Positions 23,335 to 34,555 of a DNA stretch of 64,000 nucleotides are shown one piece after another. Every line of letters starts with the position of its first letter. The first letter of the stretch is position 1. The translations under genes and the position numbers were made by a program. The DNA lies in the NCBI RefSeq assembly GCF_041296385.1, contig NC_091014.1, positions 9,337,578 to 9,401,577 of the forward strand, written 5' to 3'. Source of the stretch: Aphelocoma coerulescens (taxonomy: Eukaryota > Chordata > Aves > Passeriformes > Corvidae). Below the pieces are notes generated by a model that searched no databases, was not told where the DNA came from, and was given only the letters and a program-made list of their open reading frames with translations.

Positions 23335-25820
23335 TTTCTCAAATTGCCTGAAAAGTGTCCTTCTTTATATTTAACCCAATGGTTCTTAGAGAATGTCCAT
23401 CCATTGTTGCTACCTGAAAAAATGACAAAGTGACTCAAGCGGTGATTGTGTCCAGCAGTCACATCTCGGTATTGCACTTCTGCAACACTCTAGAGCCAGG
23501 CTATTAATTTTGTCTCATGAATGCAAGCAGAAGTCATGATGGTTGAAACAGCTAAAATATTAATTAATCCTCCCACTGTCGTTATAGAAGTTTCCCCTCC
23601 TCATTGAGAGCATGGGAAAGAAAGCTGCTGTGGCCCACGTCAGAGAGGGAAGTCCTCTGAGGGGCCAGGAACAAGCAGCTCCGTGTGAGGAGAGCAGGCC
23701 GGAACCTCCCAGAGGAGGATCGCTGCCAACAGCAGAACTCGCTGTTCCACTGAGAGGGAACTGTGCTCGCTGAGCTCCCTGCCTTTTGCTTCCTCTGCTG
23801 GGCAGGCACTGCTCCCACCACAGCCCCTTTGGCCCAGCTTGTGGAAGGAGGAGAACACCCTCCTTGCTCCCTTCTCCCCAAACACACACGCCTACTTTGT
23901 TCCCCTCTCCTCTGCCCCCAGCTGCAGAGACCTGCCCTGTCCCTTGCCCCAGCTCCAGTCTCTCATCAGTCCCTTCCACAAGGACGTGTGCTCTCAGTGG
24001 GTAGGACTTGATCTCTGTGTGCCATTGAGCCTTACGGCCTGACCGCACAGCTTGTGTGGCCTCTGGGGCGATGCTTGGATTCGGGGAGAAGCACGGCCCC
24101 CATGGCTTCTTGTTGCACAATCCACCCAGGGCTAGATTGGCCAGGGCCAAAACTATTGCAGGTGGTCAAACTGTGGGTGTGGCTGTGAGTTTTGGTGCAT
24201 GTGCAAGTGTGCTGTGTGTCTGAGGAGCATGCTGGGAGAGGGGAAGGGCAGAACCTACAGCTGTCCAGTGTTGCCACTGAAACACTGTTGTGTAGCTCAG
24301 GTGCTGGTTTTAACTGGTCAGTAGTATGCAACCCCACTAGGATGGAAATTGAAAACAGTGTTCCATAAGAGCAAGCATGGCCAAATGATCTGGATGTCTT
24401 TCTGGCACTGAGCTGTTCTTTCAGGCCTTGAAAACAGGGGAGCTCTGATAAAGTAACTGAGCACTTGGTTGGTATTAACTCTCCTTTGCACTGTCAATTC
24501 CCCTTCTTTGGGAATACCTCACCCTGCGGGCTCTGTGTCTCTCCTAAGCCTGTTCGTATTGATGTGAGTGTGCTTTTCATGCCCATGCCATCTGGCACTG
24601 GTATTACACCAGAGTTGTTCCTGCCACTGCGGTTCAAGGTCTCTCCATTTTTGCATGAAAGTCTCGCCTCCTTTGTTACGGACACTGCACTCCTTAGGAA
24701 GCTGAGAAATATATTTGAACATAGTGGGAAAAACTTTGAAGTGGAAGTGTTGCAAAGATGTGTGGCCAATTTCACAACATCTTTCCTGTGGAACTGCTGC
24801 AGGCTGAATGGAGCAAGTCCTGCTGTCAGATGTGCATTCGGAGAAAGCAGGTTTGAATGAAATGAGTCACAGCCAGAGAACTGTCAGCGCTTATCAGTAG
24901 TATCAGATACAGGTTTCTGTAGCCAATTGTCCTTTGGATTTACTGAAGAAAACCCCTTCCTGGTTTAAATCCTGGACACTGAAATCCACAAAAAACTCAC
25001 ATTTGCTCCGAAGCAAAGTCCCTTTCCCTTACTTCTGTTTTCCTTCATCAGTGGAGCACAAACTGAGTTAGAATTTAAAACTGTGTTGTTCTCTGTACAG
25101 CTGCTACCAGAGAGGATGAGCAGAAGTATCAGGACAACCTGCTGGTGTCTTCTCTGGCCATAGACATCTGGGCTGTAAGATGTACTGAAATAATTTATCT
25201 TGCCTCAGCGTTGCCGTGTTCATGTCCAGAGAATGGCCTGTTGTCAGAAGCCTTTCTGAAGACGCAGTTAGTTGAAAATTGCAGGTGCGGGTGCTTGCAA
25301 CTACTCTAACCTTTTGTGCATCCTTCTGAGGGAAGCATAGTCTGAAATGAAGAAGTGGCAGTATTTTGAAGGCAAGTGCAATAGAAGGAGGGTAATTTGT
25401 TTGGAAAGGTGGGGATAGCACTGCCTATCATTTCACAAAGCATTCTTTGAGAAGGGAAGAGCTGCGTGCCTTAAGGTGCTAATCATGATCAGCATGTTCC
25501 ATTCTGAACACCTGGACATGCTTGCAAAATACAGGACATGCCTCCATCCAGGCTGGAAAGAAGGAGCCCACTGCTGCAGGGTGGAGTGGGTTCCTTTGTG
25601 CAAGTCAGCACAAGTCCCAAAGCCTTGAGGTGGATTGGAAGGTAGAGAGCTTCTAGACACAAGCTACTGCCAGAGTGTTTGGTTGGTGTTGCCTGTTCCT
25701 CAGAGTGTGGACTAATCTCCACTCTTCATTCCCCGTGACTATTTCCTTCCTAAGGAAGATTCACGCCTTTCTGATTGCAGGTCATGTGCTTATGCAGCTA
25801 AAGGTAGCTGGGAGGCTGCT

Positions 25821-25850
25821 GAGCTGAGCTGAGCTGAGCTGAGCTGAGCT
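25821..25850 (+). repeat. (GAGCT)6 microsatellite, unit 4
   Basis: Six perfect pentamers even in the most diverged unit. Confidence 0.95.
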
Positions 25851-27918
25851 GGTAGGCTAAGTGGAGCAGTAAAAGTCATTCACAGTCAGTGAGTTGACCT
25901 CAGGTCCTTCAAATAATGCAGTCCAAGAAGATTTTGCCAGTATTTCCACTGGAAGCCTACCACGGGTCTCTTGCTTTTTCTGTGTTTGACTGGCTGGTAG
26001 ATTGGGAGGGACAAGAGGGTGTGAAATGCTTGACCAGGGCATGAATGAAATGGCTTTTTTCTTTAGTTGGTCCTAGGCGTCTCAACCTGAAGTTCTAGGG
26101 AGAGAGAGTGGGAGTGGCAGAGTTTGTTTAAAGCTGCCTTTTCTCCAGGGTCAGCAAATGAATAGGCTCTTTACCACTCTGGGTCTGGTAGTGTGGGCTT
26201 TCTGAATAGCTTTAGCTACAGGTGAGTTTATGAAACACCTTCCTTAGAGTAGGGTGGAGATTTTCTCTTACCTGCTTGATTCTCAGGTAACTGGAGGTCA
26301 GAAGAAATTTTTCCTTACGTTCTGCATCTTAGTTACTCCTGTGGATTAGGAGAGCACTGTGAAGGGACTGGAAGGTAGTGATCAGTAGAGATTTAAAAAG
26401 AGGAGGATGATATGCGCTGCTGAAACACAGTAGCCTGTGAAATTCCTGACTCTCTCGTCTTTCTTTGTGGCGCTGCCTGTGAATGACTGATCAGTGGCTG
26501 CTGTGATCCTGTCTTCCTCTGCTTCCCTCCCTGCTGGGTACCACTTGGGACATGGAGCTGTTCAATGGCGACGTCATCTAGACGGCAGAATTTATAAGGA
26601 GCTGGTTGTTGGTTTTATATAGGATGGTTCAGAAAACTGTGTTTTCTGAGTGCACCCAGCTCTTGTGTCACGGCTGGACAAGGGAAGGGCGATCACTCAG
26701 ACATTCTGTGTTTTGTCAGCCCTCAGCTGATAAAGAGTATTTCAGAGATCACCCAAGAGGAATTTGAGTAGCTCAAGGGAGCAAAAAGGGACCTCGTGCT
26801 GTGCTGTGCTGTGATCAGCATCAGAGAAACTCTTCCCAATAAACAGCACCATCGTAGCCAGTAGCAAGGATCTCCAGTCAGAAAAAAGCAAGGGAGGAGG
26901 TTTGTACCGAGGATGGCGTCTAAATGCAGACACGTCTACATCCCTATACAAAATAGAGTTCCTCTCGGAATGGCAAGAGAGAAGCCAGTTGCTGCAAGTG
27001 TCAGGAGGAGCACATCTTTATGTGGCATTGAGGGAGAGCACATTAGAGTGGAGCGAGCTAAGCTTCAGGAGTTCTGTGTTTTGAGGACTTTTCTTTTTCC
27101 TTTTCCAAACTTGTATTTCTTGTTACAGTGGCTTGTCCATTTCTCAGCCGGGCTATTGATCAGCCACATCTAGTTTAAGAAGTAGTATGGATGGGCCTGA
27201 GTATTTTTATCCTGCTTTGCAAAGCCTAAGTTGGTTGTGTGTGATCGTTTGTCAGACAATAAACAGATCTTTGAAAGTGTTCCTAATTCAGGAGAGAAAC
27301 CCTGACATCCTTGTCTTCACAAAAGATGTGTGAGGTGGGACAGTGCTGGTGTAAACAAAGGGTAGGCCATAAGACTGGATGACATTACAACTTCCTGTGC
27401 ATCACATAAGCAGCATGAATTTCCTTATTTCTCACTAAATCAGTAAATAAATATTAGCCTATGTGATGTGCTGCCTCCAAAGTAAATGTCACAAACAAGT
27501 GTGCTTGAGATCGCCAAATAAAAGAAAGAGCTGAGCCCAGGTGGTGTTTTCAAGGCCAAGGCTTAATAAGAGTTCCTCAGATCACACTACAGCCTGGAAA
27601 GGAGGGGGGAGGGGAGATGTACCAACACAGCAATAAATATAAATATTTGTAGTAAAAAGTTCCACCATGAATAAAAAAATAAAAGCCTACACCTGCATAC
27701 CAAGAGCATCCATGGATCATGTCACCCATATTTATATTTGACAAGGGTTTGTGTGGGAGGGTGCTTGTGCCTGCTTTGTACAGGGAAGCCCTGGGGTTCC
27801 CAGGTTCACGACTGATGGGTCTGCACTTTGTGTCTGTTGAGGCTCTGGGTGCCCAGGGCCATGATGAGTTCCCGGGCTGGGGATGGCGGGTGGGGCTGGC
27901 CTGTGATGCGCTCTGGGG

Positions 27919-28008
27919 CCTGTGACACCACAGGGGCCGTGTCACAATGGGGGCAGCTAGAAAAGGCCCCGTTGGTTGCCGTTGCCGCCAGTAGAGCCTG
28001 GGCAAGCG
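27919..28008 (+). promoter_or_regulatory. Putative promoter/leader exon of array gene, unit 4
   Basis: Matches the other leaders except for G to A at 27959, which alters one codon of the short upstream frame. The inverted repeat, both CCGTTG motifs and the donor at 28009 are kept. Confidence 0.45.
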
Positions 28009-28286
28009 GTGAGTGCACACAGGTGGTGGGGAGGCCGGGCTGGGGGAGGGCTGGGGCAGAAGCGCCGGCAGCCGGGGCGTGTGTTCTGTCCCTGCACGCA
28101 GGGCCCAGCCCCTGGCGGGAGCGCCTTGCTCCGGCTCGGTGCTCGCTGGGGCAGCGGTGCAGGCCTTGCCTCCTGCCAGCTGCCGGGGGCCCTCTCCTTC
28201 CTGCTGCCACATCCCTGTGGCTCCTGCCCCGCACCGGCTGCCTCCATTCCGGCCCTACTGAACCCCTTCTGTGTGTCCTCTTGCAG
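28009..28286 (+). other. Putative 5' UTR intron, unit 4
   Basis: A 278-nt interval with unchanged splice signals. It shares C with unit 1 at the site where units 2 and 3 have T (28097 here). Confidence 0.6.
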
Positions 28287-28289
28287 ACC

Positions 28290-30638
28290 ATGGCTTTATT
28301 GTCATTGCTCTTCGTGCTCGTGCAAAGCCTGATCCAGTACCCCCAGCCAGCTGGGGATGGGCTGGATGAGGCCACGCACCGGCGAATGCAGGAGCGGGAG
28401 GAGCTGCTCGACCGCGAGATGGCTCGGCTGCTGCAGGAGCTGGAGCAAGGGCCCCCGGAGCAGCAGGACGAGGGCTGGGGAGCCCTGCTCTTTGGTGCCC
28501 TGCAGCAGTGGCCATTCTGGGCTCTTGCTGGACTCCTGCTCCTCTTGGGCCTGTGGTTTAGCTGCAGGAGGAGTCCTGAAGCCAGCGAAACCAACAGCAG
28601 CGGCAAGGACCAGAGCTCCTGCAAGACCTTGGGAGAGGAGAAGGAAAAAGAAGAGGAAGAAGACAATTTGGATTCTGAGGGAGACGGAGAAAACATTGAT
28701 GTGACTGTGGAGGCAGGTGACAGTGGCAGCGGAAATGAAGGAGAAGGCAGTCCTGTGGCTGCAAAGGAAGGAGACGACGATGATGCCAATGAACAAGATG
28801 AAGATGTGAAGTTGAAGAAAGAAAGTGATGTTAAAAGTGACGATGGCCATGATGCAAAGAAAGATGAAGGCTGGAGTGATGGGAATATGCCAGGAGACAA
28901 TACTGCTGAAGGAAGTGAAGAAGAACCTGGCAATGTTACTGGAGGTGTGGAAGACCTAGATGAAGTAAATGAAGGAGAAAACAAGGATGTGAAGGTGGAG
29001 CCAGACAAGGATGCTGGAAAGGAAGAAGGAGATGGAAATGAAGAAAAAACCAATGATGTGCATATGAAGGCAGGCAACAGTGATGATGTAAATGAAGGAG
29101 TATACGAGGTAGATGGAAAGGAAGAAAAAGCAGATGTGAAGGTGGAGGAAAGCAGTGATGCCAGTGAACAACAAAGCAGTGATTGGATTGGGCAGGAAGA
29201 CAACAGTGATGGTGGGAATGCAGTAGACCACAGTGGGTTTGCTGCATCTGAGGAAAAAAACACTCACCTTGGAAATGAAGAGACCAATGTTGCAAACAGA
29301 AATGAGAAACAGGGTGATGCGAATGCAAATGGAGAGAAGAATGAAGATGCAAAAGCGGGAGAACAAGGTAATGTGGCTGCCAGTGAAAAAGAAGGCCGTG
29401 GTGATGGCAAGGACAAAGGCAGCCGTGGTGGAATTGAAGAGAAAGAAGACACCCGGGACGTTGGGAATAAGCGAGGGATCCTTTTAGTGGATCGCATACA
29501 GTGTCCTGTCGAGGACGTGGAGAGAGGTCGCTCAGTGGCAGCGGAGCTGATGGAGAGCTTCACGCGTGTCTTTACTGACAGCGTGAGCAATAGTTTCTAC
29601 CCGGTGCCTCAAGAAGCCATCGGGGTGGGCAGTGCCTTTGAGGGTTGGAGTCCCCGTGAGCGGGATGTGGTGTACCGCATGCTGGTCCCACTGAATCCCC
29701 CGCCGGGACACGCCTTCCACCTGGAGCTGAACAGTGCCGGGCAGATGGCAGCAAGGACCTTCTGCGTCCGTGTGGAGCTGGTGTGCACGTGCGAGAGGGA
29801 GCAGCTGGGCGAGAAGCTGTTGTGCTTCCTGCACCACTCGCAGAAGGAGCTGCGGCGGAAGCAGAAGCCCAGCCTCCTAGAGACACTCTGCACCGGCTCC
29901 TACCTGGACGTGGAGAAAACCTCCCACTGGTTCTACCAGCTGGTGAGATGCTCGTGGCTGCATTTGCCTCAGTCGTACTCGTGGCACTTGGTGTTTCAGC
30001 CCTGCAGCCGGTCCTGCCAATTCCGGCTGAGCAAAGGCAAGGAGAGCCTGATGGTGGAGATGCTGTTTGGGGTGCGCCACGGGGACTCCGACATCTTTGT
30101 GGTCAGCCAGCCCACAGAGGCCCAGAAAGGCGGCTCCAGCAGCTTTGTCAGCAGCCGGCCCGCCAAGGCCGAGTCCATCGCAAGCACAGCGTGGCCTGAG
30201 ACGTACGCTGTGGCAGAGGCAAAATTCTTCCAGCACGTGGCCAGGCAGGTGCCGTGTGAGAGCTTGCACCTGAAATGCCTGCAGCTCTTCACCTACATCC
30301 TGAGGGGCACAGGTTTTTCCAGCTCGACCTGGAAGACTGTGGTCATGCACGTGCTGACCACCGTACCGCTGTCCAAGTGGCGCAGGAGGGAATTTGAGCG
30401 GCGGCTGTGGGACATCATGGCATACCTGCGCCGCTGCCTGCAGTTGAAACGCCTGGAGCACTTTGTCCTGGGCAACAAGAGGCTTCCTGCGGAGATCAGC
30501 TTGCCGCCGGCAATGCGAACGGTCGAGCCGCTCAACCTCTTTGAGCACCTGGCCCGAGATCCGGCCGCCCACGCGGAGGCGATGCAAGCTTACGGTCAGC
30601 TGCGATTCCGCCTCTGGACGCTGCTCTCCAGCCACTGA
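28290..30638 (+). CDS. ITPRIPL1-like protein, array copy 4 (terminal)
   Basis: A 782-residue frame, intact. It differs from copies 1-3 by one amino acid: Ser619 becomes Phe (codon at 30144-30146), next to a synonymous change in the following Val codon. The change lies in a Ser-rich loop (about residues 614-630) between conserved blocks of the Mab-21-like domain, so it may be tolerated. Unlike the coding part, the sequence after the stop is clearly older: divergence from the other units starts about 75 nt downstream, at 30,715. This copy therefore has a distinct 3' UTR, ending near its own AATAAA at 31193, and its transcripts could be told apart from the others. Family, domains and start choice are as for copy 1. 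Confidence 0.9.
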   Translation: MALLSLLFVLVQSLIQYPQPAGDGLDEATHRRMQEREELLDREMARLLQELEQGPPEQQDEGWGALLFGALQQWPFWALAGLLLLLGLWFSCRRSPEASETNSSGKDQSSCKTLGEEKEKEEEEDNLDSEGDGENIDVTVEAGDSGSGNEGEGSPVAAKEGDDDDANEQDEDVKLKKESDVKSDDGHDAKKDEGWSDGNMPGDNTAEGSEEEPGNVTGGVEDLDEVNEGENKDVKVEPDKDAGKEEGDGNEEKTNDVHMKAGNSDDVNEGVYEVDGKEEKADVKVEESSDASEQQSSDWIGQEDNSDGGNAVDHSGFAASEEKNTHLGNEETNVANRNEKQGDANANGEKNEDAKAGEQGNVAASEKEGRGDGKDKGSRGGIEEKEDTRDVGNKRGILLVDRIQCPVEDVERGRSVAAELMESFTRVFTDSVSNSFYPVPQEAIGVGSAFEGWSPRERDVVYRMLVPLNPPPGHAFHLELNSAGQMAARTFCVRVELVCTCEREQLGEKLLCFLHHSQKELRRKQKPSLLETLCTGSYLDVEKTSHWFYQLVRCSWLHLPQSYSWHLVFQPCSRSCQFRLSKGKESLMVEMLFGVRHGDSDIFVVSQPTEAQKGGSSSFVSSRPAKAESIASTAWPETYAVAEAKFFQHVARQVPCESLHLKCLQLFTYILRGTGFSSSTWKTVVMHVLTTVPLSKWRRREFERRLWDIMAYLRRCLQLKRLEHFVLGNKRLPAEISLPPAMRTVEPLNLFEHLARDPAAHAEAMQAYGQLRFRLWTLLSSH

Positions 30639-30714
30639 GAGGAATTCCCTGCACAGAGCTGTGCTGGGGGGGCTCACACCCGATGGCAGCCACGTGAGCA
30701 CGGCATCATTCTTG

Positions 30715-31310
30715 TTTTTTTCACTGGCAATCCTGAAGCTGCTTTCCTGTTCCTGTGGAAGGAGGATGCTGCGGCACACGGATTCACTTTACAGAGACAC
30801 ATCTCTGCGTTGCCTTGCCCTTCATCTTCCAGTTTACCACGGTGCTGTTGCAATTTTCATACGTCTACAAGGCAGAGACTGGCTCCACCTGCACATCCTT
30901 ACAGAAGACCATGAACTGAGAGAGGTTGCTTGGCCCACCTCAAAGACATGAAACAAGCCTGTTAGGGACTTAATGTAGTTTTTCAGTGACCTGTAGCTCA
31001 CTTTACCATAGGAGAATAGGTCGTCCAATTTTTTATAATGGGAATTCTTTAGTAGCATTGCTTCCAGAAGTCCTATTATTTTCAGTGTATAACTATTTTG
31101 CAAAGTTGCTCTTAGTTTAGGAAATTGAGCTACCCTATTATAGTAGATTGTCTGCTTTTCAGTAATATCTGGATAGGTATGTTTGGAAAATTAATAAAAG
31201 GAGAGAATTGTCTCAAATTGCCTGAAACATGACATTCTTTGTATTTAAGCCTCTGTATCTAAGAGAACGTTGTTCCTATATACCTGCCTGAAATAATGAC
31301 ATTTTGGAAA
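30715..31310 (+). other. Diverged 3' UTR and flank of terminal array copy
   Basis: This stretch is homologous to unit positions about 6,870 to 7,510, but with many substitutions and a missing block of about 80 bases. Similarity ends close to 31,310. It represents an older state of the gene's 3' end, not affected by the recent homogenisation. Confidence 0.85.
31193..31198 (+). terminator. Polyadenylation signal AATAAA, unit 4
   Basis: AATAAA retained in diverged sequence at the position matching the other units. Confidence 0.6.
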
Positions 31311-33459
31311 CAGAGATGTTGGATATGTTACGTATGCTCTCTCTTGAGCAAACCCATAGAGAGATACTTGAAGGTTGCTGTGCAAATGCCCTGAAATGCC
31401 TGAAATTCTACAGCAGAGTACTCCTGAATTTTTTAGGAATCTTTGGAAAAGTGTTCTTTTCACAGTCACTTTTATAACTGTAATACCCTCCTGGGGAACA
31501 ATTCAGTCCTGAAAGATGAACAGAGAATTCCCTAACTGCAAAACATGTGGTTTAGTACATAATTCTTTTTTGGGCTTCTCATAACCAAGGTTTTAACACA
31601 AAACTGTGAACACAGAAAGTCATGTTTTCTCTATTCCCAGTTGTCTGTATCCTTCTGGAGAGGCCCTGCTGTTCTGTGAATATTACTTTTTTCACCAGGC
31701 CTAATAGTATTATATATCAATGAGAGCCATTTCACATGCACAGCTTTGTCCATGGTGACATGCAGCTAAACAAAATGTAATTTACTTCTTGCAGTACATT
31801 GTAGAGATTGGTAGTAGTCTGGAAGTATTTATTCTCTTTGCCTTCATACCAATACATCTGGGGTCAACCAGTCAATTTTAAACTCAGCATACCTTAGGAA
31901 CTGGATAAATTGCTGCAGTCATGCTATAAATACTTTTCTTTATCCCAGAAATTTTGTTGAGAGTTTCTACAATGCCCATGTAAGCCTTCATGTGTATTCT
32001 CCAACATGAGAAAGGACTTGCTCCTACCTAAAGGAAAGTGATGCAACCTTTGTTCTTTCCTGTATATGAAAGTTATACAGCCTTTAATTTCAGAGTACTT
32101 CAAAGTTAGCTAAGATGTTCCCTTTCTGCTAATTTAGGCATGGCTTGTCACTAAAAAAAATCTGTAACTAGTCACAAAGGGCATTCTGATTCTGAACCAA
32201 GTGGTTCTACATTGCTGCATTGTGACAGCATGCTGGAATTGAGGAATGGCAACATGGTCACCACACATGTGACGTGATGCTAACAAGTGTAAATATGTTT
32301 TATAAATGCAAATACATATTATCAGAACAGAATGACATTTTTACTTTTGAAGGCTCTTTGCTGTGGCTCTGCTGCTGGAGATTTTATAAGTAAGCAATGA
32401 TCACGCTGGTTTGAGCCAAGTCCACTGAGATACTGTGTGAAATGAGTAAAACCCAGTCACTATTCCAGCTTCTATCAGTCAGCAGTGAAATATTAACCCA
32501 GAAGGGGAGTTAGCTGGATACTTATTTAATCACCGGGCTGGAAAAAAAATATTTAATTTTGAGGAAAACGGGAAATAGAGACCATGAACTGAGTGCTGAA
32601 CACGTACTTATGAAGGACCATCCCTGTAACTTTGTTACTGTACCTTGTGAGAATGCTGGTTCTGTGTTAGCCAGGCTACAGAGGTGCAGTGATTCAAATC
32701 AACAGCTTGCTCTAAGCTTGAAAATCATTGGGGAATGTGCTTTTCACAGTAAATTTTTCCAGTATAATATCCTTGGTGATAGTAAATATGTCTCGCTGTG
32801 AAGGGAAATTTCAACGCGTAAGATTAAAATGTGTTGTTTTATAGAGTGAGAATAATTATTAATTTAGCTGAAATTTAATCAACCCTCTGTTAATATTTAC
32901 TTGTAAAGTTTTAGTAGGTCATATTACAATTATAATCTTATCAGTGGCCATGCTCAGAGTCTTATTTCCAAGCTGTTTTCAATAGTAAATACCAAACCTG
33001 ATTCTTCACCACTTTGCAGTTTGTGTTGTCATTTGCACCAGTAAGAAAGGAGTCTGCAGTGTTGTCATTTCAATCTGGAATATTCTACAGATGTTTTCCT
33101 TATGATGCAGTGAAATAAATGATTGTACAAGGCATCAGGCAGGACTCATTCCCACTTGGGCATTTCAGTCATGAGGCAGCATTTTCTCTCACTGTTGTAG
33201 CTGTTCTAGGTGTTTTTTTTTTTAGTGAGAAATTCTAGAACTGTTAAACAACAGATGACAAATGTCCATTTGGGATGGTCTCTTCAGAGATCATTCCTTT
33301 CAAATAAGGAAATTGGAAGTAGACAGCAGACTCAGTCATCATCCTTCATGTATGTGGAGAAGAATTAAATCCACATATTTTTGCAATTGACACTCTTGCA
33401 AAGGCCCATGCTTTGCATGGCTTTAAGTGCTGAAAGTGCTTTAAAGCATTTGCACAGGC
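31311..33459. other. Intergenic or intronic sequence, no gene seen
   Basis: AT-rich sequence right of the array. I see no exon, RNA gene or clear transposon, and no signal-peptide exon of a semaphorin on the + strand. Weak resemblances to unit spacer are too poor to claim. Confidence 0.6.
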
Positions 33460-33930
33460 ATGTAATTTATCCTTCCTCAGATCAAATTCCTGTGGTTGCA
33501 GATGAGAAGGAATTTTTCCTCATATTCTGTATGCTAGTTACTTGTGTCCTGCAGGTGAGGACTGAGGTTTTTATAGTACCATATTAACCATAAGCTGCTT
33601 CTAAAGCGATCTTGCTGGCAATTAATAAACATCTTTTAAAGTGTTACTAGTTTAGAAAACAAATCCTGACATCTTTGCCTTCACAAAAGATGTGTGGGAA
33701 AGGACAGTGCTGGTGTATAGTAATGTAATGCTCAGCATCAGATAAAATTTTTCAGTGTGAAGCAAGATTTTTTCCCAAAGTACTGCCAAATAAATCTCAC
33801 CTAGGGGAATAGGAGCTGCAATGCATGACAATTTGTTTTCAGATTGTACCATAACAACATCCTGCACTGAGCCAGACAAAAGTACACAAACTTAAGTAGA
33901 AGTGACTGAGCCAAAAAATAATTGTCATAA
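33460..33930 (+). repeat. Decayed relic of array spacer
   Basis: Two blocks match the unit spacer in the same order and orientation. Block one (about 33,500-33,545) matches unit positions about 2,450-2,500. Block two (about 33,605-33,720) matches unit positions about 3,397-3,513 at roughly 80% by eye, including the shared run CTTCACAAAAGATGTGTG. In the unit the blocks are about 900 bases apart, here about 100. Similarity beyond 33,720 is weak. Either an older partial copy of the unit or a shared dispersed repeat would explain this. Confidence 0.6.
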
Positions 33931-34555
33931 TTATATACCAGGTAGTCAGATTAATAATGATAAAATATTTTTCTCCCATGGTTCTGTTCATTAGCCAGCA
34001 CTAGAACTTAATCTTTTCTTGCCTGTCACTTGGTTTGTGTGAGACCTTGGAGAAAAATGTTTGGGTGGGTTTTTTTCCCTTTATTTAATTCAGGTCTTTT
34101 TCTCCAAAACATTGGCCCTAATTTTCATCATGATCAGGATATGCCAATAACTTGTGCAGTAAGTCTGGGTTTTCTAGCAGGAATGCTACATTGTCCATCC
34201 AGTGCCAGGAAGGTGGAAATACCCTTAATTTTATGTTCCCGTTAAATACAGGATTTGCCTTTCTGTCTGAAGATTTCCAGATAGTTTGCTTGGAGAGTTT
34301 GCTTGTGGAAGAACTGATTCACATGTTTATTTTCTTTTCCCCAAAGTAATGACTACCCAACAAGACTTAAATACCCTTGTGCTCTTTTCTATATGTTGTT
34401 TGTGTCCTCGTCCAGAATTACGTCCACAGAGTATTCATTAGGCAAAATGCTACAGAATTTTTATTTTACAGCCTTTTAGCTTTTTTGCAACAGTATAGGT
34501 TCTTTCATTAGTTTCATAGAGCATCTTTTTTTTTTTTTTTTTTCTTAATTACCTA

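Larger units (their letters stand above)
15897..23844 (+). repeat. Tandem array unit 3 (7,948 bp)
   Basis: A complete unit with the same length and layout as units 1 and 2. At unit positions 535, 542 and 553 (16431, 16438, 16449) it carries G, T and T, as unit 4 does. At unit positions 4253 and 6245 it matches unit 2. The spacer (about 15897-19975 and 23355-23844) shows no gene. Confidence 0.97.
23845..31310 (+). repeat. Terminal array unit 4, diverged at its 3' end
   Basis: This unit is collinear with the others, without indels, up to about 30,714. It carries more private substitutions than units 1-3, for example at 25058, a cluster at 26563-26583, and a coding change at 30145. From 30,715 similarity drops sharply, first to roughly 85-90% and then lower, with an approximately 80-base block of the other units missing near 31,000. 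Recognisable homology to the unit fades near 31,310. This is the right edge of the array as visible here. The spacer from 23845 to about 27,925 shows no gene. Confidence 0.93.

Noticed and set aside
1..31310. Endogenous retrovirus or LTR-driven amplification
   Set aside because: I found no paired LTRs, primer binding site or retroviral genes in the unit; direct tandem duplication suffices.
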